The notes under the pieces are model-generated. The model searched no databases, was not told the DNA's origin, and was given only the letters and a program-made list of their open reading frames with translations. From Reticulascus tulasneorum (lineage: Eukaryota; Ascomycota; Sordariomycetes; Glomerellales; Reticulascaceae), in assembly GCA_001557505.1 (NCBI GenBank), contig LSAX01000001.1, forward strand, positions 3,348,001 through 3,412,000: a DNA stretch of 64,000 nt, given 5' to 3'. The first letter of the stretch is position 1. The number at the start of each line of letters is the position of its first letter. Both the position numbers and the translations under genes were made by a program. Of the stretch, positions 11,074-22,977 are shown piece by piece.

Positions 11074-14000
11074 CTATCCTACATTTTCCACGGCCGTCTT
11101 CGATGTGTTTTGTTCTTCGCCTGTATGGTGATTTGGTCGTTGCGGCATTTTCTCCGTTTCGCCGAGGACCTGCCTCGCAACCCGTATGGCAGTCTCCGGC
11201 AGTCCGGCTAATCTCGCAACCTTCAGCGCATGGCTTTGTCGATTTGTTCCCTTCCGTAACTTGTGGACGTAGACAAATCCGCCGTGGCCATCTGCTTCCA
11301 CATCTGTGCAATACATCTCCACTGCCCCTCCGTCGGCAGCACAGAAACCTTCCTCGGCTGCAAGGTCCGCCACGGTATGGAAATGCGTGGCAAACAGAGT
11401 CCTGCTCTGGTTGACTGTGACCAAGTGGTGTAAACTTGCGAAAGCCACGGCCGCTCCGTCTTCTGGTGTTGTACCCCGTCCGATCTCATCCATGATGACA
11501 AAGGACCGAGGCGTGGCGTTGCGTAAAATCTGTGCTGTTTCCATCATCTCAACCATGAACGTGCTCTGGTCCCGATATAGGTTGTCGGCCGAGCCGACGC
11601 GGCTGAAGATGGCGTCCACGATCCCGATCTCCGCGTAGTCGGCCGGCACGTAGCAGCCGATCTGTGCCAGAATCGTAATAAGCGCATTCTGTCGCAAGAA
11701 CGTGCTCTTGCCTGCCATATTTGGCCCTGTAATCAGCCACAACTTCCCGTGGCTTGTTGAGCCGACGAGGCAGTCATTCCGCACGAAGCTACGTCCCTGC
11801 TCGTGCAGCCCGCCTTCGACCGTGGGGTGGCGGCCACCCATGATAGTATGAGCCGTGGAGTGGTTTAAGATAGGGCGCGTCAGACCCTGCTCGAGCGCCA
11901 GCTTGGCGAAGGAGGTTGCGATGTCCAGCTCGTCGAGCACGGCGGCGTTGCGGCGCAGCTTGACGAGGTTGAGGACTACTTGCGCGCGCAGCTCATAGAA
12001 GACGCGCTGTTCCTCGGCTCGGATCTGGAACCGCACTTGGTCAAGCTTTTGGCCGAGCTGGGTCCACTCTGGTTGGTGGAAAGAACGGGTCGACCGGCTG
12101 GCGCTGATGGATCGGATCTCTGAGAGGTTTTTGGTGTCTTTGCCTTTGACGTGGCAAATGTGGCCAAGGCCAGGCGTCCACCGGAGGGTAAGAGACGACG
12201 CATTGAAGCGTTCTCTTAGCGTATCACTCAGCGTAATCTTCTCCTTGAGAAGCGAGGTGAGTTCGGAATGGAGCCTCTTCAGACCGGGGCTGGCGTCTGG
12301 CTTCATGATCCAGGCCTCATTGTCCTCGGCGTAATATTCTCGAATAGACGCAGGCTTCTTCTTCTTCCCGGCCTTGGGCAGCACTGCTGCATCAGCTTCT
12401 GAGCCTTCCATGCTGACGATTTGCTCCGCCAGCGCCATCATCTGACCTGCTTCGCTGTCTTCTATCTCATGTTGGTGAGTGACGCCTTCCTCGTCGATTG
12501 CCTCCTTGATCCGGTTCGCAAGTTTGAGCGGACCGGTTAGTTGCAGCCGATCTGCCATTACGGAGAGACACTCGGAAGGCCCTTCACGTGTGGACACCTC
12601 CGTAAGCGTGCTGTGTATATTCTCGGAGGCGTAGATCGTGTTCGCAAGAGCCAGCAGATCATCGGGGTCGCCTCGCCCGAGTGCGAACTTCTGAACTAAG
12701 CGTTGAGAGTCATGGCTCCTTCGCAGGAGCAAGATAATACCATCGCGAAGGTCCTCGCTTTCCAGGAAGCGAGTAATGAGATCTTGCCTAAACTTGATCA
12801 CATCAAGAGACGTCGAAGGGGCACTGAGCCACTCATTAAGCAGTCTCGCGCCGCTTTTCGTCACTGTCCTTCTGATGGCATGCAGCAGACTACCGCGATA
12901 GGCTCCGTCACGCATTGTCTGCTTGATCTCCAAGGAGCGCATGCTGTTCTTATCAATACCCATTATCTGCATGTTTTGATGGCGCAAGGGCGGCTGTAGC
13001 TTCATGCTGAGTCCTTGGAGACGTTCTTTGACGTAGTGAAGCAGGAGATTACCTGCCATGACTTCATCGTCGGTGAATGCTTCTCTGGACTCTTGGGACA
13101 TTTCGGACTCGAGCATGGGGGCCCAATCAGAGAGAGTTCTTATCTCCCCCGGAGGACTGTACGTGACTAGATGGCGATCTTCTGCCAAAATTGAGAACAG
13201 GCCATGGCTTCGATTTGACTGGAAATCCTTGTCCAGAACAACTTCCTTGGGACTGATCCTGGAGAGTATTGATGAAAGCGACAACGTGTCCGCGATTTGA
13301 GTAAAGAACTGGCCAGTTGAGAGATCCAGCCATGCTAGCCCTAGTGGTATTGATGGAATACTGGCGGCAGGACTTGGACTGATGCTCTCGTGTACATCTG
13401 GCTCAGCTGGGCTATCAGTCTCAGCAGGCTGCGTTACATGGATGGCCAAGACGTAGTTGTTTGCATATGGGTCCATGAAGTTCTCATCAATCAATGTGCC
13501 GGGGGTGATTATGCGAGCAACTTTCCGGTCGTGCAGCAACCCGCCGGACTTCACCTTCTCCGACGCGGTGTTCGGAAACTCCTCAGCAATTGCAACATAG
13601 CGGTTCAGATCTTGGACTAAGATCTTCAGAAACCGATCTAGCTGAAAAAAAGGGAAGCCAGCCTACAGTATCGTCAGACAAGGTCGATTAACAGGTGCAT
13701 TTTCACGATATTTTGAAATTACCATAGGCACAGGTCCGGCATTGGTCTTCTTCTGAGCCACCTTGAGATTCATCAATGGCCCGTACTCCTCTGCATGCTC
13801 GAAGTACAGCTCGTAAAACCCGCCGACTCGCGTTAGCAAGACACAATTGTCAAACTTTTGCATGTTTCGACGCGCTTGCAGCACCACGGTCGGGTAAGCC
13901 GGCCCATCATCTTCCACAACGCGAGGCTCCAGGGGGATGGCTCCCTGTGGCAAATCCTCAATCCTGAGGGTAGACTTTGTCTTTTTGCCCCTTACCATCT

Positions 14001-14160
14001 GGAACTGCCATCTCGGAGTTTGGGCGCGGGTGTTGCGGCCCTGTCCGAGGTTGAGGGATCCCCCACGGAGGAGCGCGGAGGTTAGTCGGGGTCCTCTTAA
14101 TAAGAAGGGGGCCACCACATTTTGGGGAGCGAGGGTGGTGTGGGAAACCCGGCAGAACAT
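11074..14160 (-). CDS. MSH1: Mitochondrial DNA mismatch repair protein Msh1 (MutS family)
   Basis: Recognises mismatches in mitochondrial DNA. Two exons (14160-13723, 13662-11074) with a 60-nt intron (13663-13722) give 1008 aa. The first 60 residues are Arg/Leu/Ser/Thr-rich with almost no acidic residues, like a mitochondrial presequence. MutS domain I follows with the mismatch-reading Phe-x-Glu motif in GGFYELYF (about 113-120); the intron falls within this domain and its removal yields MAGFPFFQLDRFLKIL. The ATPase domain has Walker A GPNMAGKST near 792-800, Walker B VIMDEIGRGTTPEDG near 868-882, and ATHFHT after it. The presequence and ATPase ending suit Msh1 rather than nuclear Msh2/3/6. 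The start is the first ATG of the open frame. It is divergent from the acidic unknown protein at 15392. Confidence 0.95.
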
Positions 14161-15391
14161 TAAAAGTAAGCTGCCTCGGGAGAAAATCGGATGGAGGTGG
14201 AGTTAGCAGAGGATGGATGGACGGAGGAGGGTTAGACGCGACCAGGCGGATAGCTGGGTTATTCCTCAATGAATGTCGCGAGATTGTGCGGGAACCGAGC
14301 TGGATCCCGTCGGGGTTTCGGGGAAGACTGTGGACTGTGCGATCATGAGCCAAGACCACTGTATTTCCAAGCTGGACCCTCTGAAGCGGAGTGATTGAAA
14401 CGAACGGCGGACTAATAATACTGGGGGCAGTCAGACCCAGCGCTGACAAAACCGACAAAACTGACAAATGTGGGCAACTAATTACGGGCCAACTAGTCCG
14501 TACCTATTAACTAATTAGGTAGGAGGTGCTCCACCAGACCTCCACTGAGTAAAGGGAAATACAGGCAGTGCGTTCATCAGTGCATGCCCTATCCAACGAC
14601 TCCGAAACAGCCTGGCCTGGCCTCTATGACGCCAGGTGGCCCTCCATATCCTCTTAATGAGGATGACATCGATTACGATGATCATGATTATGGCGGGAAC
14701 CAAGAACAGTCGACAGGGAGATCATCAGCAGCATAGTAAGATTAGGTTCCGGGTTGGTCAGATCTAGGATCTAGCAACACGCGACTGTTGTGCGACGACC
14801 ACGACCTACAAAGGCTCAGGCTGATGAAGCCGGAATTAAAGGCACATAAAACTGCTGACAATCCGGATGACCAAGTGGCCTGGAAACCCGACAGCTATGT
14901 AATATGGGGGATGGAACGATGGATATCCCCGACGGCGCTGCCGCCACCAACCTGGGGAGGCAGGAGAAGCTCCACGCGACGCCAGTCAGTGCACTGTGGT
15001 CCACTCGGCATCGGCCGATTTTACCTCGGACTCAGGCCATTGCCCGCCCACTATCCCATTTTTATCGCCAGACGCCCCCCCCCTTTGCCGAACGATGCTT
15101 TGCCAAGCTGCCCTCCCCGATTCCAAATCCGACAGGTTGTATATACATATCGCGACCCCATTTCCATGTCTGCCCCTTTCCTGCATAACAGGACTTGAAT
15201 CTTGGTGATATTTTTCGTCGTTACTCCATGCATCAGCGTGCCGCATTACAACAGCGTCTACTTTTTGTCGATCTACGCCTCTAACCCCCAATACAACCCG
15301 ATCGCGATACGCCCCACGGCCGCGTTCAAACCCTATTTGTTTTGCTGCTGCGTCGCGCCGCAGCTGCAAACCTCACTGCCTCGACAGCAGC
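14161..15391. promoter_or_regulatory. Divergent intergenic region of MSH1 and the acidic unknown gene
   Basis: 1.2 kb separating two diverging start codons, so both promoters lie here. A 9-nt C run sits near 15076-15084. Repeated TTAGGTAGG-like sequence occurs near 14514-14524. The 300 nt before 15392 are pyrimidine-rich, as expected of a leader. Open frames within it are mutually overlapping and lack domains. Confidence 0.5.
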
Positions 15392-16276
15392 ATGGCTGCG
15401 AGTATGCCCTCAAACAACCCCATGGCGCCGGTCACGCCTCCTCCCGAGCAACAAACATTCGGAATACCAGCTCCCCAAATACAGTCGTCGCTGAAGCGCA
15501 AAGCGGTCGACGATAGCATCCTCCCTGACAATGTCAAGCATCATCAAGCAGGACCGTCTGCAATTATCCAGCCGGGTCCCGACGGGCAATATGATCCCAA
15601 ACAAGTCGCAATGGCATCGCGCATAGCAGCCTTTTACGAGGGAAAAGCCCGGGTGGAAGCAGCCCGCCAGCAACAGAAATGTAAAGCATGGGCGGCTACG
15701 TACCAGCAAAAGGCACGCTTCATAATGATGGCATCAATTCTGGTGGTCGCGTGGCATGTTCGGGATCGGATACTACGAAGACGCCGGAGGAAGAATCGGA
15801 AGTTCCGGAAGGCCTTAGAAGCCCGGTGTTCGAAGTCTGGTGGAATAAGCACGTCCGAGCGAGTCCGTCGTTGGGCTAAGAAGGTGCCTGACACCACCAT
15901 CTCGCCGGATCTCGTCGCGTCGCCTGGTATTGCCGACGCGGAGGAGGCGGCTTTCAAGATGGACCAGGAGTCACCTAGTGACAAGGATACCGATCTTCTG
16001 CGGATGGCCAATGGCATGATCAAGAGTCACGCCAAGGAAATAAATGTGCCGCTGTTTGGCGTGCTGTCTCTCGAGGAGAGTGACGCCGAGAGCGAGAGTG
16101 AAGTAGACGACGACGACGACGACGACGACGACGAAGAGGAGGATGAGGATGATGTGGAGCACGACGATGAGAAGAGCATGGAAGATTGTGATCGAATTCT
16201 CAGGTCGGCATCCGTGGGCCAAGTTGCTGATGCTGACATTGGGACTTTCTTGACGGATCGGGGTATCACTCTGTGA
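15392..16276 (+). CDS. Hypothetical acidic-tailed protein, fungal-type
   Basis: I do not recognise this 294-aa protein. It is intronless, starting at ATG 15392. Residues 1-70 are Pro/Gln-rich (PVTPPPEQQTFG, SLKRKAVDD). Residues 72-108 form an Ala/Gln/Lys-rich helix. Residues 110-122 (FIMMASILVVAWH) are hydrophobic but short for a membrane span, and are followed at once by a strongly basic block (RRRRRKNRKFRK, 129-140). The C-terminal third is very acidic, with an Asp run (239-247) encoded by a GAC repeat, then a conserved-looking end DIGTFLTDRGITL. The basic block could be a nuclear signal, or the positive flank of a membrane segment. Codon use and uninterrupted length support a real gene, but an internal intron starting near 15679 cannot be excluded. 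Confidence 0.7.
   Translation: MAASMPSNNPMAPVTPPPEQQTFGIPAPQIQSSLKRKAVDDSILPDNVKHHQAGPSAIIQPGPDGQYDPKQVAMASRIAAFYEGKARVEAARQQQKCKAWAATYQQKARFIMMASILVVAWHVRDRILRRRRRKNRKFRKALEARCSKSGGISTSERVRRWAKKVPDTTISPDLVASPGIADAEEAAFKMDQESPSDKDTDLLRMANGMIKSHAKEINVPLFGVLSLEESDAESESEVDDDDDDDDDEEEDEDDVEHDDEKSMEDCDRILRSASVGQVADADIGTFLTDRGITL
16106..16134 (+). repeat. GAC trinucleotide microsatellite inside a coding region
   Basis: About nine GAC units encode the Asp run in the acidic unknown protein. Length changes would stay in frame. Confidence 0.85.
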
Positions 16277-17307
16277 TATAACTCATATACGGTGAAGGAG
16301 TTTGGTGTTCTGGTGGCATTGCTAGTACCCAGCAAAGGGGCCATGATTTTACTGAGATAACAATTTAACAACTCTATTCCTCTGGATTTTTCTGATCATC
16401 ACCTAGCGTGGAAGCGAGACTAAGTGTAGTGCTTTTGTAATCAAGCCTCAACTACCTAAGGCAGGCTTCGCCTGAGGGCAGGCAGTAGTGGAGTTCAGAT
16501 AACCCGCGAGAAGTCGTTTATCTCCCTTGCTTCCACTTGTGCTCGTCCCATGACAGCAGCGTCCAAGGCTTCGCGACCTATAGGAAATGTGTTTGGTCAA
16601 TCATGCTCGGCCCAGCTGTTGCTTCGAGGGCAGCTCCAGTAGGTCTTGAGCATTCTTCCCTCTCACATCGTGCATCTACCACCGTCCAGGTGAAAGCATG
16701 ACCGCATGGACATAACATTTTCAGCAGCTACGAAGTAGAGAGGGCGTATCTATCTTTGCCCGTGGCAGTGGTTCCAAGGGACCGCCGAACTGATTGTGAC
16801 ACAATGTATCTCCGATCAGTGCAACAATTCACTCGACGCTTCTGCTTTACTACCTATTTATATAAGGTCAACCCTCCCAAAAGTCTAGTCTTTACCGCAG
16901 AAGAACGCATTCTCGTACTGAAAGCTCTTACAAGAATTTGACGACTAACAAAGTTGGGCAAGTACCGCAGAGAGCCATCGCCATCCACGCTTTGGGGAAG
17001 TAGAACTGCACGAAACATACGACCAAAGCGGAAAGACACAGTCACAGGTCTGTGCAAGAGGTATGCGAATCTTTCTTTCTTTCTCGTTAGTCCTATGATA
17101 TCACCCTGCGGCGAACACCTCCTGGTACCTCATCCAACTTCACCTCAAACCCTTGATTTACATCGTTGCTACACCGCATCGCCCCGTCTTTTGCTCCTTG
17201 TATACCTATCTACTTCTTTGCGTCGCTTTTCATACTCGCCCTACAAACTCCGCCTCGACTTCAGCAACCTATCTTCCCTTCTATAGCCAAATGCAAGCAT
17301 TGGCATA
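16277..17307. other. Intergenic; probable AMS1 promoter
   Basis: Spacer between the acidic unknown gene and AMS1. A TATATAAG-like element lies near 16858-16865. The stretch 17060-17280 is CT-rich like a fungal core promoter/leader. No domain-bearing open frame was seen. Confidence 0.5.
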
Positions 17308-17829
17308 ATGAGGTAAGGCGGCGGGTGGTGTTCACCATGTTCGGTCTGCATCGGTCCGCCTAGCGAGACTGGTGCATATCCTGGACGATCGCATGATCGC
17401 CCGTTCACACCCTTCCAGCCCCTGCATCAAGAGGAGAAGCATCCCAGACCCCGCATTCTAGGCCCCGCACAGCAGGTCTCGGTGCCAACCAGAGCTGCAC
17501 CTCTGCATGCTACGTAGTGTTCCCGTGCTTGTCGGGTGCTACATTAGCTCCCCCAAGCTTCGAGTCCGTTTCATGAAAGCTAACATCTTCCTTCCCACAG
17601 TCACAACGATCCACCTCTGACTCTCAACCAGCTGCTCAACGCTTCTCCCATCGATATTGAGTTCTCCGAATACAAGAAGGACCAACTTCCCACCGCTCCA
17701 TCGAACCGCCAGCTGAAAGAGCTCCACCGACACCGGCGCTTACAGAATCGCTCTGCGCCGCCCAGCACACTCGAGCAATTGAAACAGTCGGGAGAGCATT
17801 TGCTAGACCGCATCGCTGGGCATTCCACT
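17308..17829 (+). other. Possible upstream exon and N-terminal extension of AMS1
   Basis: An ATG at 17308 followed by AG and a donor GTAAGG at 17313 could splice to an acceptor CCCACAG ending at 17600. The resulting frame (M-S-H-N-D-P-P-L...) stays open and in phase for 76 codons up to the AMS1 core ATG at 17830. That would add 78 residues, rich in Asn, Leu, Arg and Pro, with no known domain. Alternatively 17313-17600 is a 5' UTR intron and 17830 is the start. Both readings fit the DNA. Confidence 0.45.
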
Positions 17830-20800
17830 ATGGGTGGCGGAAAGGATAGCAAGAGCAAGAGCTCTTACCCGGCTCTGGCACCTCGGCCTGTTGGACAATG
17901 GATCTCCAACCTTTACAAGGACAGAATTACCCAGTTCTACTCTAATGGACAATGGGAACAACGTAATCTTCTAGCGTATGTCGTCTCAACCCCGCACAGC
18001 TTCGTTCATTAGACCTTGCTAACTCCGATTTCGCAGTATGATGAAGGAGGGCGTTGCCTCTGGGTCTCCCCATGTGAAGCTGTCAGTCTGGGATGCTCCC
18101 GAGCAAGACCGCCCCACCTTCAAGGAAGCCGTGTCGCACGATTTCAGAGAAACCGAGGTTGGCCAATGGTTCGGTCCGTCTTGGTCTACGCATTGGTTTA
18201 AAGTCATTCTTTCCGTGCCGTCGGATCTCTGTGACAAGGAGCTGCTGGAGTTACATTGGGATGCCAATAACGAAGGAATGATATGGACGGAGGACGGCAA
18301 TCCACTCCAGGGGCTTACTGGTGGCGGAGAACGTGTAGAATGGATCTTACCCAAGTCTTTCAGAGATGGAAAGGAACACACCATCTACGTGGAGATGGCC
18401 TGCAACGGCATGTTTGGTAACGCTGCGGGCGGCGATTCAATTCAACCACCGGATCCCAACAAGTACTTCCAGCTCTCAAAGGCCGAGATTGTCGCCATCA
18501 ACCCGGATGCCCGCGCGCTCTACCTCGATACGTGGATCATTGGGGATGCCGCTCGAGAGTTTCCCCAGGACTCCTGGGAACAGCATAAGGCGCTCAAGGT
18601 CGTGACAGAAGTGATTGACACGTTTGAACTTGGCAACAAGGATTCCATCCTAAAGTGTCGCAAGATTGCACAGGAGTACTTGGGCCCTCTCGTCGACTCC
18701 CACAAAGTTTACGACAGTGGAAAGGAACCGACAGTCTTCGCCATCGGCCATTGCCACATTGACAGCTGCTGGCTGTGGCCCTGGGCAGAAACAAAGCGCA
18801 AGGTCGCCAGATCGTGGTCAAATCAGTGTGACTTGATGGAGCGCTATCCTGAACTCAACTTTGCTTGCTCGCAGGCTCAACAATACAAATGGCTCAAGGA
18901 GCTGTATCCGTACGTGTTCGACCGAGTCAAGGACATGGTCAAGAAAGGCCGATTCCACCCAATCGGCGGCAGCTGGGTTGAGCATGACACGAACATGCCC
19001 AGTGGAGAGTCTCTCGTCCGACAGTTCTTGTACGGACAGCGATTCTTCGAGAGCAACTTCGGCGAAAGATGCCAGACGTTCTGGCTGCCGGATACATTCG
19101 GCTACTCTGCCCAACTCCCACAGCTCTGTCGCCTTGCAGGCATGGACCGCTTTCTGACGCAAAAGTTGAGCTGGAACAACATCAATAAGTTCCCGCACAC
19201 CACCTTCAACTGGGTCGCTCTTGATGGCAGCCAGGTCGTCTGTCATATGCCCCCTTCCGAAACCTATACTGCCGAAGCCCACTTTGGCGACGTGAAGCGG
19301 AGCATCAGTAACCACAAGTCAATGGACCAAGACCACACCTCCCTACTCGTCTTTGGCAAAGGTGATGGCGGTGGTGGCCCGACATGGCAGCACATGGAAA
19401 AGCTCCGTAGATGCCGTGGTATTTCCGACCAAGTTGGCATGTTACCTAGAGTGCACATGGGCAACAGCGTGGATGACTTCTTTGACAACCTCATGAAGAA
19501 GTCTGATAAGTTTGTTACTTGGTATGGCGAACTCTACTTTGAGCTGCATCGAGGCACCTATACCACTCAAGCAAACAACAAGTACAATAACCGAAAGTCC
19601 GAGAATTTGCTTCGAGACATCGAGTTGCTTGCCACCATCGCTTCTCTAAAGGACAGTTCGTACAAGTATCCGAAGAAGGACATCGATGTCATGTGGGAAG
19701 CTGTGCTTCTATGTCAATTCCATGACTGTCTTCCGGGCAGTTCCATTGAGATGTGTTACGATGATTCAGATGAGGCAAGTTGCTTTCCATACGCGTCTTG
19801 TCTATTGGTTTGAAGCTAACTTTGAGCATTTAGATGTACGACATGGTTTTCAAGACAGGAGATAAGATCTTTAAAGAGATCCACAAAGTACTCGGCGTGT
19901 CTTCTGTCAATGCCGCCAGCATTGGCGAATCCATAGCCCTCAACACCATTCCATGGCACCGAAAGGAGCTCGTTGAACTCTCCAGCGGCGAAGCCGGCGT
20001 TGCGTGCGGAGGTGGGCCAGTCCTTGCCGTGCATCCATTCAAGCATACGGAGGAGCCCGCCGTCACCGTTAAAGAGGTTCGTGCGGGCGTTTTCGTTCTC
20101 CAGAACGACCAGCTTCGGATTGAGATTGAAGGGGGCTGCATCACCTCCCTGTACGATCGCGTTGCCGAGCGTGAAGTGATTGAGAAAGGAGGCAAGGCTA
20201 ATCAGTATGTCATCTTTGACGACAAACCATTGTACTGGCAGGCCTGGGATGTCGAGGTTTACCACCTCGATACTCGAAAGGAGCTTCCATGTGGAGAGAC
20301 CAAGATATCTGAGCAGAAGGCCCACCGAGTGAGTGTTGTCACCGAGACCAAGATCAGCGATGAAAGTACCATAAAGTCCACAATCAGCTTGTCCGCAGCA
20401 CTCAAGGGTCAGCAATCATGGGTTGAGTGCCATGCTGAGGTTGATTGGCACGAGACCATGAAGTTCCTGAAGGTTGAGTTCCCGGTGGACTGCAGAAACA
20501 CGGAGGCATCGTACGAGACGGCATTTGGTATTGTCAAGCGCCCGACTCATTACAACACAAGGTATGCCTTCCCAAAGGACATGTTCATTCTATTACGTTT
20601 ACTGACCATTATGACAGTTGGGATATGGCCAAGTTCGAGGTCTGCTGCCACAGATTTGCCGACTTATCAGAGCACAATTACGGTGTCTCAATTCTCAATG
20701 ATAGCAAGTATGGTTTCGCCACTTGCGGATCCCTGATGCGTCTTTCTCTGCTTCGATCTCCGAAGGCGCCAGATGCCCACGCTGATATGGGCACTCACAA

Positions 20801-21236
20801 CATTCGTTGGGCGATCTTCCCTCACGCGGGCTCGCTCGGACCCTCTACCGTGAAGGCCGCCTTCGCCTTCAACAACCCGATGAAACTACTCTCGGCTCCA
20901 GGCGTCACCAAGGAGTCTCTCACCGCACTCACCTCAAGCCCAGTCAAGCTTACCGGAGATCCAGCTTTGGTACTGGATACTGTGAAGAGAGGCGAAGACG
21001 ACGAGGATGTCAGTCGCGGCGAACTTCCGAAGCGTAAGGGCCAAAGTGTCGTGCTGCGAGTCTACGACAGTTTGGGTGGCAGAGCGACGGGCACGATCGA
21101 GACGACTTGGGACGTCAAGCGAGTGTTCAAGTGCAACCTGTTGGAGGATAACTTGGAGGAAATCGAGTTCAAGGATGGGAAGTTCCACATCGTCGTGCGC
21201 CCCTTCGAGGTTGCGTCGTACCGCCTGGAGCTCTAG
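17830..21236 (+). CDS. AMS1: Class II alpha-mannosidase, GH38 (Ams1-like)
   Basis: Trims mannose from free oligosaccharides; yeast Ams1 acts in the vacuole after cytosol-to-vacuole transport. Core exons 17830-17975, 18037-19774, 19834-20561 and 20618-21236 give 1076 aa, close to the family length. There is no signal peptide, as expected for Ams1. The GH38 catalytic core shows GHCHIDSCWLWPWAET (about residue 285) and the nucleophile Asp in FWLPDTFGYSAQLPQ (about 399). The Ams1-type N-terminal domain KLSVWDAPEQDRPTFKEA follows intron 1. The third intron (19775-19833) has a GC donor, AG|GCAAGT; no GT donor nearby keeps the frame. The last exon gives the C-terminal beta domain. An upstream start at 17308 is possible (separate entry). 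It is convergent with the kinase gene. Confidence 0.94.
19775..19833 (+). other. GC-AG intron in AMS1
   Basis: 59-nt intron with donor GAG|GCAAGT and acceptor TTTAG. It joins YDDSDE to MYDMVFKTGD in phase 0. The donor otherwise matches U1 perfectly, which is the usual pattern for GC donors. Branch site CTAAC lies near 19816-19820. Confidence 0.85.
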
Positions 21237-21540
21237 GACGACCTCTGCGGCTGCGATGAGCCAGAATCATGAGGCGCGGCCCGACTCCTTGGTTTACAAA
21301 TTGCCACAGTGTCTTAGGACGTAGGATTACGAGGCAGCGCCTGGCTAGCTGGAAGCTGCTGCATGTGCTATCGCCGGGGTTGATAAATAGTGTACCTCGT
21401 ACTATGTATTACAATCCAAAATCAGAATGTTTTCTATCCCCTCCGTTCCCATGCGCCGAAACACCAGTAAGCCTTTAATACCGTGAAACGCAGGGGTGGA
21501 TTACAAATGTCCATCTTACTACGACCTATGTCGTTATCTC
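21237..21540. other. Intergenic between convergent genes
   Basis: 304-nt spacer between the AMS1 and kinase stop codons; presumably two 3' UTRs. Nothing else seen. Confidence 0.6.
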
Positions 21541-22977
21541 TCACGTAGAATCCTCTTTCAGCGGTCCCTCCATCACCCTCTCCGTCATCTCAATCAGCTC
21601 ATCGATATCCGGCCGCTCGGCCGGCTCAGTCTTCAAACACCTCCTCACCAGTTCCTTTATGGGTTCACTGATGCCCACCTGGGCCTTAGCCCCGGCCCCA
21701 TTGGCCCCCTGTTCCGCAACCACCTTGCCCTGGGCGCCGCCAGCGGTATTGCTCCGCTTCACGCCGCCTGTTCCCTCATCGGGGAAGCGCCAGTCACCAC
21801 CCAGGACGCAAAGCGAAAGGCTGCCGCCCGTCTCGTCGCTGCGCATCTCGAAGGGGGACTTGCCGACAAGGCAGGCGTAGAGGGTGCAGCCGAGGGACCA
21901 GATGTCGACCTTCGTGTCGATGACGGTGCCGGTTCGCACGTCGAAGAGCTCGGGGGCGCGGTAGGGCATGGTGGAGTGCTCGGCGGCGGTGTCTTGGGTT
22001 TGGATGGCGAGTGAGTGGGAGGTTATGGGGATGGGGGAGACGGCCATGGAGCCGAGGTCCATGAGGATTGGGTCGGAGCCGTTGTCGGCGATCATGATGT
22101 TGCCTAGGAGGTGGTTAGATATGGGACCGAATGGAGGCATGGAGGAAAGGGCGTAGGGAGCGGGAAAGACTTACCTGGTTTGATGTCCCGGTGTGCGTAA
22201 GACCGTACTTCTCCTGCCGCCGGCGCATTCTCTCCATCCATCAACGGCCGCTGTTGCTCTCCTTCGTCATCCTCATCCGCCCTCGCCGCCGCACTGCTCG
22301 CCAGCCTCTTCCCCTTCTTCTTCTTCCTGCCGGCCCTGCCACCTTCATCCTCGTCCTCATCCTCCTCGTTCCCCATCTCCATGCGCTCCATGCCGATCGG
22401 AGGCCCGCGGTACTGATGCATCGACTTGAGCGCCTTGCACACGCCGAGGAAGAGCATCATGACCTTGCGCTCCTCGAAGTCGTAGTGGCTGACGAGGTTC
22501 GCGTTGATCATGTCCTGCAGGTTGCCGCGCTTGTAGTAGGGGAGCAGGACGTAGACGGTCTTGGCGCCGGGCTCGCCGCCTCGCTCGGCCGCGATGGCGT
22601 AGTCGCTGCTGTGGATTATGCCGGGCGTGTGGGCGAAGAGGCGGTAGGCCTCGACCTCCTTCATGGCCTGGGCGACCGACTCGGCGCCGAAGGGGCAGCG
22701 GATCTTCTTGAGCGCGAATTGGTCCTGCGTGCTGGTGTCCTGGACGAGGTAGACATAGGAGAAGCCGCCCTGTGGGGAAGAGAGAAGAGGGCCATGTTAG
22801 TGGAACTGGGTTGACGGGAGGGAGAGGGGCATGATGGAGAGGATGGTGTTTGCGTACCTCGCCTAGGAGTCGGAGGATCTTGAAGCTGCGGCTGTTGATC
22901 TTCAGCGTAGGCGAGCCGGGGAAGCAGTTCATGCAGTTCCCGAAGGAATAGAGTATGTCGAGGAATATCTGCGCCAT
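21541..22977 (-). CDS. ENV7: Serine/threonine protein kinase, STK16/Env7 type (NAK family)
   Basis: Likely membrane-tethered kinase of vacuole/Golgi traffic, by analogy with yeast Env7 and mammalian STK16. Exons 22977-22858, 22769-22175 and 22103-21541 give 425 aa. The N-terminus NCMNCF (about 14-19) has two cysteines that could be palmitoylated, as in relatives. The Gly-rich loop LLGEGGFSYVYL is at 38-48, created by the first splice; the catalytic Lys is in ALKKIRCP. The catalytic loop HRDIKPGN (about 233-240) spans the second splice. The metal-binding motif is DLG rather than DFG (about 254-256, LMDLGS), which is typical of STK16. The APE motif appears as YRAPELFDV. A roughly 70-residue Glu/Asp- and Lys-rich insertion (161-231) sits just before HRD. 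It is convergent with AMS1. Confidence 0.92.

Noticed and set aside
22131..22814. 227-codon plus-strand open frame
   Set aside because: Antisense to kinase exon 2; no domain.
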